Source: UBA6398 sp963644855
GTDB taxonomy: Bacteria; Bacteroidota; Bacteroidia; Bacteroidales; Bacteroidaceae
Assembly (NCBI GenBank): GCA_963644855.1
Contig: CAVIQL010000013.1
Coordinates: 4,334-68,333, forward strand
Length of the DNA stretch: 64,000 nt
Direction of reading: 5' to 3'
Below are positions 42,151-50,856 of the stretch, piece by piece. Position 1 is the first letter of the stretch; the number at the start of each line of letters is the position of its first letter. A program made the translations under genes and the position numbers. The notes below the pieces were generated by a model, which saw only the letters and a program-made list of their open reading frames with translations, searched no databases and had not been told where the DNA came from.

Positions 42151-43458
42151 ATGGCATCATTCCTCGTTGAGGGCGGACACCCGCTAACAGGCGAAATCAC
42201 ACCACAAGGCGCTAAAAACGAAGCGCTGCAAGTGGTTTGTGCCACTCTGCTTACAGGCGAAGAAGTAAAGATTTCGAACATTCCCGAAATTCTCGACATT
42301 GCCAACCTCATCGACCTGCTTAGACAAATGGGAGTAAGGGTTGACAAAACAGCCAAAGGCGAATACACTTTCTGCGCCGACCGTATTGACGAAAACTATG
42401 TGGGTAGTGAAGAATTTGCTTCGCGCTGCGCAAAACTACGAGGCAGTGTAATGCTCACCGGTCCCCTGTTGGCGCGTTTCCACAAAGCTGCTTTGGCAAA
42501 ACCAGGCGGCGACAATATCGGCACGCGACGCCTCGACACTCACTTGCGAGGACTATCCGCACTCGGAGCGCAATTCGAAATAAACGAAGAAAGCAACATT
42601 TGCCACATCTCTGCCCATAAACTCCAAGGAAAATACATTCTGCTCGACGAAGCATCTGTTACAGGAACTGCAAACATCGTTATGGCAGCCACAATGGCCG
42701 AAGGCGTTACCACAATATACAATGCCGCTTGCGAACCATACCTTCAACAACTTTGCAAGATGCTCAACAAAATGGGAGCAAGCATTAGCGGCATAGGCTC
42801 AAACCTTCTCACAATAACTGGCACAAAACTTCTCCACGGCACAAGTCATACAATTCTCCCCGACATGATTGAAGTGGGAAGTTTCATTGGAATGTCGGCA
42901 ATCATGGGCGGAGGTATTACAATAAAAAACAGTTCCATTAAAAATCTCGGCATTATCCCCGAAACATTCAAGCGACTCGGAATACATCTACACGTAAAAA
43001 ACGACGATATAATTGTTCCTAAACAAACGCACTACCAAATAGAAACATTTATTGATGGTTCTATCATGACAATAAGCGACGCGCCGTGGCCAGGACTCAC
43101 TCCCGATTTGTTAAGCGTGCTTATTGTTACCGCCACCCAGGCAAACGGAACGGTTCTATTCCATCAAAAAATGTTTGAAAGCAGGCTTTTTTTTGTCGAC
43201 AAGCTAATATCTATGGGCGCGCAAATAATTCTTTGCGATCCTCACCGAGCAGTTGTTGTTGGACACAATCATAAATTCCAACTCAAAGCCCGCAGAATGG
43301 TTTCGCCCGATATTCGTGCAGGTATCGCTCTACTTATTGCAGCCATGAGCGCTGATGGGACAAGCCGCATAGACAATGTGGAACAAATTGACCGTGGTTA
43401 TTCCGAAATAAGCGAACGTCTAAACAAACTCGGGGCAAAAATTCTAAGAATAGATTGA
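42151..43458 (+). CDS. murA: UDP-N-acetylglucosamine 1-carboxyvinyltransferase
   Basis: A 435-aa enzyme that transfers enolpyruvate from PEP to UDP-GlcNAc, the first committed step of peptidoglycan synthesis. Motifs are the N-terminal GGHPLTGEITPQGAKNEAL and the active loop KPGGDNIGTRRLDTH. The residue that is Cys115 in E. coli is Asp121 here. Cys-to-Asp forms are active but not alkylated by fosfomycin, so intrinsic resistance is expected. Confidence 0.94.
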   Translation: MASFLVEGGHPLTGEITPQGAKNEALQVVCATLLTGEEVKISNIPEILDIANLIDLLRQMGVRVDKTAKGEYTFCADRIDENYVGSEEFASRCAKLRGSVMLTGPLLARFHKAALAKPGGDNIGTRRLDTHLRGLSALGAQFEINEESNICHISAHKLQGKYILLDEASVTGTANIVMAATMAEGVTTIYNAACEPYLQQLCKMLNKMGASISGIGSNLLTITGTKLLHGTSHTILPDMIEVGSFIGMSAIMGGGITIKNSSIKNLGIIPETFKRLGIHLHVKNDDIIVPKQTHYQIETFIDGSIMTISDAPWPGLTPDLLSVLIVTATQANGTVLFHQKMFESRLFFVDKLISMGAQIILCDPHRAVVVGHNHKFQLKARRMVSPDIRAGIALLIAAMSADGTSRIDNVEQIDRGYSEISERLNKLGAKILRID

Positions 43459-43460
43459 CC

Positions 43461-43997
43461 ATGCTTTTCGATGATGCTATATTAATAGGAAAGATTATCA
43501 AGTCGCGTTCTGCAAAAGGCGATGTACAGATAAACTTGACCAATATCAGTGCCGACATGTTTGACGGCGATTTTCTGATACTCAATGTCGATGGTTTGAA
43601 AGTACCGTTCAAAATCGATGAGATAGAAGAACGCGGAAACTGTATGCTCGTAAAATTCGAAGAAAGCAACGGGAAATACGACGACATCATAGGTTGTGAT
43701 GTTTATTGTAGGAAAGAAGATTTGGAAGATATAACAGAAGAATCACTAAGTCTCAACCCCAACGTACTTAAAGGCTTCCGGATTATTGATTCCGCGTTAG
43801 GAAATCTTGGCGAAGTAACAGCCGTTGATACTTCTACCACCAATATCATTCTATATGTACAAGGCAAAGAAGAAATACTTATTCCTTTGACAGAGGAATT
43901 CATTGAAGATTTCAACACGTCAAGCAGAATTATCCGTCTTCACCTCCCCGACGGACTTGTAAGCATCAACGAAAAAAACTCAACTCAAAAAGATTGA
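43461..43997 (+). CDS. rimM: Ribosome maturation factor RimM (divergent)
   Basis: A 178-aa protein starting at 43461, 2 bp after murA (the TTG at 43455 overlaps murA and is rejected). It has an N-terminal beta-barrel (ILIGKIIKSRSAKGDVQI) and a PRC-barrel (LKGFRIIDSALGNLGEVTAVDTSTTNIILYV). The GxxGIRGE motif is weak, as in other Bacteroidota RimM. It assists 30S head assembly. The stop overlaps the dxr start (TGATG). Confidence 0.82.
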   Translation: MLFDDAILIGKIIKSRSAKGDVQINLTNISADMFDGDFLILNVDGLKVPFKIDEIEERGNCMLVKFEESNGKYDDIIGCDVYCRKEDLEDITEESLSLNPNVLKGFRIIDSALGNLGEVTAVDTSTTNIILYVQGKEEILIPLTEEFIEDFNTSSRIIRLHLPDGLVSINEKNSTQKD

Positions 43998-45203
43998 TGA
44001 ACAAAAAACATATTGCCATTTTAGGCTCAACCGGTTCGATAGGCACGCAAGCCCTGAAAGTTATCGAGGCACACCCCGATGCTTTTGAGGCTGAAGTTTT
44101 AACCGCAAACTCGAATATCGAACTTCTTGCCCAACAAGCGAGAAAATTCAAACCTGATTGCGTAGTTGTTGCCGACGAGAGTAAATACGATGCGTTATGC
44201 GATTTGCTCGCCGACGAAGACGTGAAAGTTTACGCCGGACAACAAGCCATGTGTGAAGTAGTTCAATTGGGCAACATCGATATGGTTTTGGTTTCGGTGG
44301 TTGGTTTTTCAGGACTTCTCCCAACCGNNNNNNNNNNNNNNNNNNNNNNNNNNNNNNNNNNTCCCAACCGTGAGCGCTATAAAGGCGAACAAACCCATCG
44401 CTCTCGCAAACAAAGAAACTCTTGTGGTAGCTGGTGGAATTATAAACGATTTGATTTCGGAATACAAAGTGCCTTTGTTGCCTGTCGACAGTGAACATTC
44501 GGCCATATTCCAATGTCTTGCCGGCGAGAATTGCAATCAAATCGAGAAAATACTGCTTACAGCTTCGGGCGGACCGTTTCGCAACTATACAAAGGCAGAA
44601 CTTGAAAAGGTTACTCTATCCCAGGCGCTCAATCACCCCAATTGGAACATGGGAGCCAAGATAACTATCGATTCTGCTACGATGATGAACAAAGGATTCG
44701 AGGTAATCGAAGCAAAATGGCTGTTCGGGGTGAGCCATAAACAGATTGAAGTTCTCGTACACCCGCAGAGCATCGTACATTCAGCCGTGCAATTTGCCGA
44801 TGGTGCCATTAAAGCGCAACTTGGTATGCCCGACATGCAAATTCCTATTCAATACGCGTTCAGCTATCCCTACCGAATGAATTTGGAAAGCAACAGAATT
44901 TCTCTCGCTACACTTTCCCAACTCACGTTTTCCGCACCTGATACCGACAAATTCCCTTGCCTTTCACTCGCATTCCAAGCCATAGAAAAAGGAGGCTCGT
45001 TGCCGTGCGTAATGAATGCTGCAAACGAAGTGGCTAATCTTGCTTTCCGCCAAGAAAAGATTGGTTTCACAAGTATTGGCAAAGTTATTGAGCAAACAAT
45101 GAGCGTAATGCCATTCACGGCAAAGCCCACACTCGACGACATATTAAACATTGATAGCGAAGCACGCGCCAAGGCTATCGAAATAACAAACAGACTATCA
45201 TAA
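43997..45203 (+). CDS. dxr: 1-deoxy-D-xylulose 5-phosphate reductoisomerase (intact; false gap inside)
   Basis: Second step of the MEP isoprenoid pathway, using NADPH. The N-terminus (HIAILGSTGSIGTQALKVIEA) and the active regions (ANKETLVVAGG, SEHSAIFQCL, HPNWNMGAKITIDSATMMNKG) are canonical. The assembled sequence seems broken by N34 at 44328-44361, but both flanks carry TCCCAACCG. Collapsing the overlap removes 43 bp, restores a single frame and gives the expected GLLPTVSAIKANKPIALANK. The gene is therefore intact, about 388 aa. Confidence 0.92.
44328..44361. other. Assembly gap (34 N) with overlapping flanks
   Basis: TCCCAACCG stands on both sides of the gap. N34 plus one copy is 43 bp, which is not a multiple of three, so the assembled dxr reads as two fragments although the true gene is probably continuous. 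Confidence 0.88.
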
Positions 45204-45226
45204 ATAAGAAATAACGTAAAACACAG

Positions 45227-46621
45227 ATGGAATCATTTTTAATCCGCGCCCTGCAGTTAATACTCTGCTTTTCGATACTGATATTCCTACACGAGGGCGG
45301 ACATTTTCTTGCAGCCAAACTATTCAAAGTAAGAGTAGAGAAATTCTGTCTATTCTTCGATCCGTGGTTCACGCTGTTCAAATTCAAACCAAAACATAGC
45401 GACACAAGTTATTGCCTTGGTTGGCTTCCGCTCGGCGGATACGTAAAAATTGCAGGAATGATTGACGAAAGCATGGACACAGAGCAAATGAAACAACCGC
45501 CACAGCCTTGGGAATTTCGCACAAAGCCCGCATGGCAACGCTTGATAATCATGATTGCCGGTGTGGTGGTAAACTTTCTGCTCGCGCTTGTAATCTACTC
45601 CATGATTCTGTTTGTTTGGGGCGAGAAATACACTCCTGTTGAAAACATGACCTATGGAATGGCATTTAACGAGCAGGCTCATCAACTCGGATTCAAAGAC
45701 GGCGATATCCTTTTGGGCACAGACACAAAAAAGTTCCAAAGTTTCGATTCCAGTGAAAGCGTATCAGATGCCTATCGTGCGCTTTCAAACTCCAAGGAAG
45801 CCTATGTGTTGCGCAACGGAAAGCAGGAAATCATAAAGCTCCCTGGCGAAATGAATATGTTGTCGATGATAAAATCAGTGCCTCCGTTTGTACAAATGCT
45901 CATTCCCTCGATTGTCGACAGTGTGTTGCCCAATTCGCCGGCAGCAAAGGCGGGAATTAAAGCAGGAGACCGCATTGTGGCATTCGGAAACCGCAGCGTG
46001 GCATCGTGGAACGAAATAAATGATTCACAAAGTCGCATAGTCGATGCACTTACCACTGCAAATCATGCCGATAGCATTGCTTTGCGCAACATAACGCTCG
46101 CCGTGATGCACAAAAACGCCACCGCGCCCGACACTTTGCGCCTAAAAATGACAGCCGACTATAAATTGGGCGTAACCTATGGCATGGTGCTCAAAAACTA
46201 CAAGCAAAAAACAGTAGAATTCGGTTTCTTCGAATCTATTCCCGCCGGAGTTAACCACGGACTAAACGTATTGAAAGGTTATGTCGACGACATGAAATAC
46301 GTGTTCACCAAAGATGGTGCAAAAAGTGTGGGAAGTTTCGGCGCAATAGGCAGCATGTTCCCCGACCATTGGGTTTGGCAACGTTTTTGGGAGCTTACCG
46401 CATTCATAAGCATCATTCTCGCATTCATGAACATTCTTCCCATTCCAGCGCTTGACGGCGGACACGTTTTCTTCTTGCTCTACGAAATCATAGCACGCCG
46501 CAAACCCTCCGAAAAGTTCCTTATGCGCGCCCAAGTTGTGGGTATGACATTGCTAATACTCCTCATGCTCTTCGCTATATCCAACGACGTGAGGAACTTC
46601 TTGCTCAAACTAATAATATAA
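45227..46621 (+). CDS. rseP: Site-2 intramembrane metalloprotease RseP
   Basis: A 464-aa membrane protease. The zinc motif is HEGGH (residues 22-26), with the second signature MNILPIPALDGGH near the C-terminus. A PDZ domain lies between (LPNSPAAKAGIKAGDRIVAFG). It cleaves membrane-bound anti-sigma factors or signal-peptide remnants. Follows dxr by 23 bp. Confidence 0.93.
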   Translation: MESFLIRALQLILCFSILIFLHEGGHFLAAKLFKVRVEKFCLFFDPWFTLFKFKPKHSDTSYCLGWLPLGGYVKIAGMIDESMDTEQMKQPPQPWEFRTKPAWQRLIIMIAGVVVNFLLALVIYSMILFVWGEKYTPVENMTYGMAFNEQAHQLGFKDGDILLGTDTKKFQSFDSSESVSDAYRALSNSKEAYVLRNGKQEIIKLPGEMNMLSMIKSVPPFVQMLIPSIVDSVLPNSPAAKAGIKAGDRIVAFGNRSVASWNEINDSQSRIVDALTTANHADSIALRNITLAVMHKNATAPDTLRLKMTADYKLGVTYGMVLKNYKQKTVEFGFFESIPAGVNHGLNVLKGYVDDMKYVFTKDGAKSVGSFGAIGSMFPDHWVWQRFWELTAFISIILAFMNILPIPALDGGHVFFLLYEIIARRKPSEKFLMRAQVVGMTLLILLMLFAISNDVRNFLLKLII

Positions 46622-46662
46622 TCCACTTAGGAACAAACTATTACTAACAATATCAGCAATAA

Positions 46663-46692
46663 AATAAGACCTTGCAAAAACAAGGTCTTATT
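46663..46692 (+). terminator. Terminator of the tsaB-rseP run
   Basis: A perfect 12-bp stem (AATAAGACCTTG with its complement) around a 6-nt A-rich loop, followed by TTTCGTTT. Confidence 0.85.
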
Positions 46693-46698
46693 TCGTTT

Positions 46699-46803
46699 AA
46701 ACAATATCCGATATTTTTTAAATTACAAGCCACCTTATTTAAATTATAAGGCATCTTGTTTAAATTAGATGCGGCGGAATTTTTACGACATCCGAGCAAC
46801 GAA
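46699..46803. repeat. 21-bp modular repeat array, mixed core types
   Basis: Five units in unbroken 21-bp register: 46699-46719 (AATATCCGATATT), 46720-46740 (ACAAGCCACCTTA), 46741-46761 (ATAAGGCATCTTG), 46762-46782 (AGATGCGGCGG) and the edge 46783-46803 (ACGACATCCGAGC). Both core types occur side by side, showing they are interchangeable modules. The array lies between convergent rseP and the MarR gene. Confidence 0.9.
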
Positions 46804-46854
46804 AATTTCCACGTTTTGCAAGGCAAAGTTCAAGGCAAAACGGCAGACTTCTTT

Positions 46855-47346
46855 TCAGTCGTAAGCCACCCTATGAACGGCAGTATTTTTTGTACCAAGG
46901 CTCTGCGTAATATTTTCAAATACCTGTCGCAAAACCGCCTGCGTAGTACGAATATCACTAAGGCTAAGTCCGCGCAATGCATTACGCAACGTTTGCAAGG
47001 CAATGCGTATCGAGGCCTCCTGCACAGCCTTTCCCCGCTCGGTGATACGAATAATATTTTTTCGGCGGTCAAAACGATTGAGCGTTCGCGTTACAAGCCC
47101 AGCCTCGACCATTGAATTCACCAACCTAACCATTCCTGGGCGGTCCTTAAACATCACCTCGCAAAGTTCCTGCTGCGACACACCATCGTGAACAGTCAAC
47201 CGTTGCAACACATTCCATTGCTCCGGTTTGAGATCCAATCCTGCCTTTTGGAAATCGAGAGCCAGTTTACGACTCACGGCTGCAGAAACCTTACCATTGA
47301 GTATCGCAAAAATCAACCTTACATCTATGTCAAACAAAGGGTCCAT
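46855..47346 (-). CDS. MarR-family transcriptional regulator
   Basis: A 163-aa winged-helix protein with LKPEQWNVLQRLTVHDGVSQQELCEVMFKDRPGMVRLVNSMVEAGLVTRTLNRFDRRKNIIRITERG, the typical MarR recognition helix and DxR wing. It would act as a dimeric repressor. It stands between convergent rseP and divergent rpsF; no obvious target such as an efflux pump adjoins it. A TATTTTTG box lies at 47374-47367. Confidence 0.85.
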   Translation of the reverse strand: MDPLFDIDVRLIFAILNGKVSAAVSRKLALDFQKAGLDLKPEQWNVLQRLTVHDGVSQQELCEVMFKDRPGMVRLVNSMVEAGLVTRTLNRFDRRKNIIRITERGKAVQEASIRIALQTLRNALRGLSLSDIRTTQAVLRQVFENITQSLGTKNTAVHRVAYD

Positions 47347-47424
47347 AATTCAAGCCATTTACTTTGCAAAAATAATATTTTGTGCTCTAATGCCACGGAA
47401 GTAGCTAAAAGATAATGCCCAAAG

Positions 47425-47455
47425 TTGGCAGAATGAAAAAAAAATCGTAAATTCG
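47425..47455 (+). promoter_or_regulatory. Promoter of rpsF-rpsR-rplI
   Basis: TTGG (47425-47428), 19 bp, TAAATTCG (47448-47455): correct spacing with one mismatch in each box. Confidence 0.45.
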
Positions 47456-47498
47456 CACCCGATTTTCAAACATTCATTATTAACTAAACAACAGAGTA

Positions 47499-47846
47499 AT
47501 GACAAACCAGTATGAAACCGTTTTCATTTTGACTCCCGTTTTGTCTGCCGACCAGATGAAGGAAACGGTTGAAAAGTTCAAGAAATTGCTCGCCGACAAT
47601 GGTGCAGAAATCTTGAATGAGGAGAATTGGGGACTTAAGAAATTGGCTTACCCCATTGAGAAAAAATCCACAGGCTTCTATGTTCTGATAGAATTCAAGG
47701 CTGAGCCCACACTGATGCTCAAGCTTGAAACAGAATATCGCCGTGAAGAACGTGTGATACGTTATCTCACTGTAAAATTAGACAAGTACGCTGCAGAATA
47801 TGCCGACAAGCGCCGCAGCAAAAACGCTAAAAAAGAGGAGGAATAA
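47499..47846 (+). CDS. rpsF: 30S ribosomal protein S6
   Basis: 115 aa, with MTNQYETVFILTPVLSADQM and the YPIEKKSTGFYVLIEF segment. Heads the rpsF-rpsR-rplI operon; no ssb gene is interposed, as is usual in Bacteroidota. It carries a lysine-rich C-terminal tail (RRSKNAKKEEE). Confidence 0.95.
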   Translation: MTNQYETVFILTPVLSADQMKETVEKFKKLLADNGAEILNEENWGLKKLAYPIEKKSTGFYVLIEFKAEPTLMLKLETEYRREERVIRYLTVKLDKYAAEYADKRRSKNAKKEEE

Positions 47847-47849
47847 ACA

Positions 47850-48119
47850 ATGGCACAAGCAAATTCAGAAATCAGATATCTAACCCCGCCTTCAATCGAA
47901 CTGAAGAAAAAGAAATACTGCCGTTTCAAGAAAAGCGGTATCAAGTACATCGACTACAAAGACCCTGAATTCCTCAAGAAATTCCTTAACGAGCAGGGCA
48001 AAATTCTTCCCCGCCGCATTACGGGAACATCACTCAAATACCAACGTCGCGTGGCACAGGCCGTTAAACGCGCACGTCATTTGGCTTTGCTTCCCTTCGT
48101 AACGGATTTGATGAAATAA
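47850..48119 (+). CDS. rpsR: 30S ribosomal protein S18
   Basis: 89 aa with the S18 core CRFKKSGIKYIDYKDPEFL and GKILPRRITGTSLKYQRRVA. Starts 3 bp after rpsF; pairs with S6 on the 30S platform. Confidence 0.96.
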   Translation: MAQANSEIRYLTPPSIELKKKKYCRFKKSGIKYIDYKDPEFLKKFLNEQGKILPRRITGTSLKYQRRVAQAVKRARHLALLPFVTDLMK

Positions 48120-48138
48120 TTAAAGAGAAGAAAAGACA

Positions 48139-48696
48139 ATGGAAATAATACTTTTAGAAGATATCCAGGGATTAGGATATAAGGACGATATAGTAAAGGT
48201 AAAAAACGGTTACGGCCGCAACTACCTTATCCCCACACGTCGCGCCGTTATCGCATCTGAAAGCGCACGCAAAGTGCTCGCAGAAAAACTCAAACAACGC
48301 GCTCACAAGCTTGAGAAGATCAAACAAGAAGCACAGGCACTCGCTGACAAACTCGCAAAAGTTCCGACAATCGTAATAGCAACCAAAGTAAGTCCCACTG
48401 GAGTTATCTATGGTTCAGTAAACTCACTTCAGATTGCCGACAAACTCAAAGAAGCAGGCTTCGAAATCGATCGCAAGCGCATCGACGTGAAAGGTGTAAA
48501 GGAAATCGGCGAATACACCGCAGCAATTCACCTACACAAGGAAGTTACAGTAGAAGTACCTTTCAAAGTAGTTGACGAAGATGCCAAAGTAACCGAAGAA
48601 GCAGTGAAAGTTGCAGAAAAAGCAGAGGGAACTCCCGCAGTAGAAACCGCAGCGCCTGCAACCGAAGAAGCAACACCCGAAACTACCGAAGCATAA
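48139..48696 (+). CDS. rplI: 50S ribosomal protein L9
   Basis: 185 aa, longer than the usual 150. The N-terminal domain MEIILLEDIQGLGYKDDIV with VKNGYGRNYLIP is standard. Beyond about residue 150 it has an acidic, Ala/Glu/Thr-rich tail (EEAVKVAEKAEGTPAVETAA), a Bacteroidota extension. Last gene of the operon. Confidence 0.95.
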   Translation: MEIILLEDIQGLGYKDDIVKVKNGYGRNYLIPTRRAVIASESARKVLAEKLKQRAHKLEKIKQEAQALADKLAKVPTIVIATKVSPTGVIYGSVNSLQIADKLKEAGFEIDRKRIDVKGVKEIGEYTAAIHLHKEVTVEVPFKVVDEDAKVTEEAVKVAEKAEGTPAVETAAPATEEATPETTEA

Positions 48697-48717
48697 AGAA
48701 AACACTTCACAATAAAA

Positions 48718-48752
48718 TTAAGCCGCCACTCCAAAAGAATGGCGGCTTAATT
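48718..48752 (+). terminator. Terminator of rpsF-rplI
   Basis: TTAAGCCGCCA pairs perfectly with TGGCGGCTTAA around an 11-nt loop, 22 bp past rplI; works on either strand. The rest of the gene-free stretch to 49017 is AT-rich with CAACAA/TTCC-like low-complexity sequence and no recognised element. Confidence 0.85.
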
Positions 48753-49016
48753 ATTATATAACTTCCAAGAAATTCAAGATTACAAAATAAAACGAGCAAG
48801 AAACAGTTCAATCACCCATCTTGTTTTTCTCAATCACACTCACCCTCATTATAATAAATTTGTTCCATTCTATAACAACACAATTCTCTTTAATAACAAT
48901 TCGGTAGTCTCCAACAACATTCCGGAACTTTTCAACTACAACTCCATTCTCTTCAACAATAGTCTAAACCCACCTTTTCAACGCATCTCATTCTCCCTCT
49001 ACTAAGTAAAAGGCAC

Positions 49017-49050
49017 AAAAAAACCTGCGAGGATTTAATCCTTACAGGTT
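49017..49050 (-). terminator. Terminator of the small lipoprotein gene
   Basis: On the minus strand AAACCTG...CAGGTTT with inner AGGATT/AATCCT pairing, followed by T6, 24 bp beyond the stop. Confidence 0.8.
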
Positions 49051-49073
49051 TCAATTCTCTCTTTGTCCGCAGA

Positions 49074-49271
49074 TTACTCAGCAGGAGCAGCTTCAACAGC
49101 AGCGCTATCAGCAGGAGCAGCAGCACTATCAGTAGCTGCGCTATCAGTAGCAGCGCTATCAACAGCAACAGTATCGCTATCTGCTGCAGGAGCTGCTTCG
49201 TTTGACTTGTTGCCGCAGCTTGCGAATGACATTGCTGCGATTGCTACGAACATGAATACTAACTTTTTCAT
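49074..49271 (-). CDS. Small low-complexity lipoprotein (65 aa)
   Basis: Start at 49271 (MKKLVFMFVAIAAMSFASCG); the frame open from 49352 is rejected. A lipobox (FASC) puts Cys19 at the lipidated position, leaving about 46 residues of mature chain made almost only of Ala, Asp, Ser, Val, Thr and Glu, with near repeats DSAATDSAA. The mature part is disordered and acidic. Similar lipoprotein leaders followed by short Ala/Asp/Ser tails are common in Bacteroidales. Function unknown. Confidence 0.7.
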   Translation of the reverse strand: MKKLVFMFVAIAAMSFASCGNKSNEAAPAADSDTVAVDSAATDSAATDSAAAPADSAAVEAAPAE

Positions 49272-49443
49272 TTCTGTCTTTTTTTTAGTAAAACAATCAA
49301 TTGCTTTTAAAACCGATGCAAAGTTAAGGACTTTTGATAATATGGTGTACATTTTTTAGGCGTTTTTTTTCAATTATTTTCTCTCGCTTTATATATCTCT
49401 CTGAATTACAACCATTTTACCACTTAACCCTAATAGATATTTT

Positions 49444-49472
49444 TTTGATGTAAAAGGAAATTCGTACCTTTG
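49444..49472 (+). promoter_or_regulatory. Promoter of mtaB
   Basis: TTTG (49444-49447), 17 bp, then a perfect TACCTTTG (49465-49472). The mRNA then has a clear ribosome site AAAGGAG at 49504-49510, rare for this phylum, 5 bp before the ATG at 49516. Confidence 0.65.
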
Positions 49473-49515
49473 TAACCATAAACATATCTACCAATTTTGT
49501 CATAAAGGAGCAATA

Positions 49516-50856
49516 ATGTCATATCACACAGACATAAAAGGCATGAAAGCAACCCTACGTACTTTGGGGTGCAAGCTAAATTATGCAGAAACTTCGGCTA
49601 TTGAGGATAAACTACGCGAACAAGGAGTAGAAATTACCGACAATGGCGGTGCTGATATCTGTATTGTAAACACGTGCTCGGTAACAGAAATGGCAGACCA
49701 CAAATGCCGTCAAGTAATCCACAAACTTGTAAAAGAAAATCCCAATGCTTTTATTGCCGTAATGGGGTGTTATGTGCAGTTGCAGCCACAACGTGTTTCC
49801 GAAATTGCGGGTGTAGATATTGTAGTGGGCATGGAAAACAAAGGACATATCATAGAATATATCTCCGAGGGCATCGCGCGCAAACGAGAAGAACAAAATG
49901 CATTACACATGCAGTTCAGTGGAGCTTTGCGAGATATAAAAACTTTTGTACCCTCTTGTTCGCGTGGCGACAGGACTCGTTATTTTCTCAAAGTACAGGA
50001 CGGTTGCAACTATTTCTGCACATATTGTACAATTCCTTACGCTCGCGGATTGAGCAGAAGCCCTTCGGTGGCATCGTTGATAGAGCAAGCAGAAAAAGTA
50101 GCGGCTCAAGGTGGAAAAGAAATCGTTATTACAGGCGTAAATATCGGTGATTTCGGGAACAAGACCGACGAAGATTTTCTAATGCTTGTCAAGTCTCTCG
50201 ACAAAGTGGACGGAATTGAGCGTTATAGGATTTCTTCTATCGAGCCAAACCTTATCACAAAAGAAATAATTGACTATTGCGCCAACTCACGCAGTTTTAT
50301 GCCGCATTTTCATATTCCTTTGCAAAGTGGCAGCGACACCGTGTTGAAACTGATGCATCGTCGCTACGACACAGCCTTTTTCGCAAAAAAAATATCCGAA
50401 GTTCATGAGGCTATGCCCGATGCTTTTATCGGCATTGACGTTATAGTGGGAACGAGAGGGGAAACTCCAGAACTTTTCGAAGAAACTTACGATTTTCTTT
50501 CCCGTCTCGATTACGCACAACTTCATGTGTTTCCCTATTCCGAGCGTCCGGGAACACAAGCATTAAAGATTCCTTATATAGTAAAGCCGCAAGACAAACG
50601 CGAACGCACACAACGATTAATTGAACTTTCAGAAATCAAGCGCAAAGCTTTTTACAATAAATATATCGGGACTACACGCAGCGTTTTGTTCGAGCATTCT
50701 TTGCACAATGGCAAGATGCATGGCTTCACCGACAATTATATTCGCGTGGAAATACCGGCTGAAAATTCCGAGAGCCTTGATAATATGCTCGTAAACGTAA
50801 AACTTGGAGATTTCAATGCCGACCAAAGCGCACTCACAGGCACAATATTATTATGA
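49516..50856 (+). CDS. mtaB: tRNA t6A37 methylthiotransferase MtaB
   Basis: A 446-aa radical-SAM enzyme that converts t6A to ms2t6A at tRNA position 37. The N-terminal cluster domain has Cys in LGCKLN, VNTCSV and MGCYVQ; the radical-SAM motif is CNYFCTYC followed by the MtaB-typical IPYARG. The start at 49516 is favoured by the AAAGGAG ahead of it. Stop overlaps the next start (4 bp). Confidence 0.93.
   Translation: MSYHTDIKGMKATLRTLGCKLNYAETSAIEDKLREQGVEITDNGGADICIVNTCSVTEMADHKCRQVIHKLVKENPNAFIAVMGCYVQLQPQRVSEIAGVDIVVGMENKGHIIEYISEGIARKREEQNALHMQFSGALRDIKTFVPSCSRGDRTRYFLKVQDGCNYFCTYCTIPYARGLSRSPSVASLIEQAEKVAAQGGKEIVITGVNIGDFGNKTDEDFLMLVKSLDKVDGIERYRISSIEPNLITKEIIDYCANSRSFMPHFHIPLQSGSDTVLKLMHRRYDTAFFAKKISEVHEAMPDAFIGIDVIVGTRGETPELFEETYDFLSRLDYAQLHVFPYSERPGTQALKIPYIVKPQDKRERTQRLIELSEIKRKAFYNKYIGTTRSVLFEHSLHNGKMHGFTDNYIRVEIPAENSESLDNMLVNVKLGDFNADQSALTGTILL

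Noticed and set aside
43994..44494. dxr as a frameshifted pseudogene
   Set aside because: The break is caused by the N34 gap with overlapping flanks; merging the flanks restores one frame.
48953..49168. Leucine-rich minus-strand ORF (71 codons)
   Set aside because: It is the out-of-frame shadow of the Ala/Asp/Ser-rich lipoprotein gene and its terminator.
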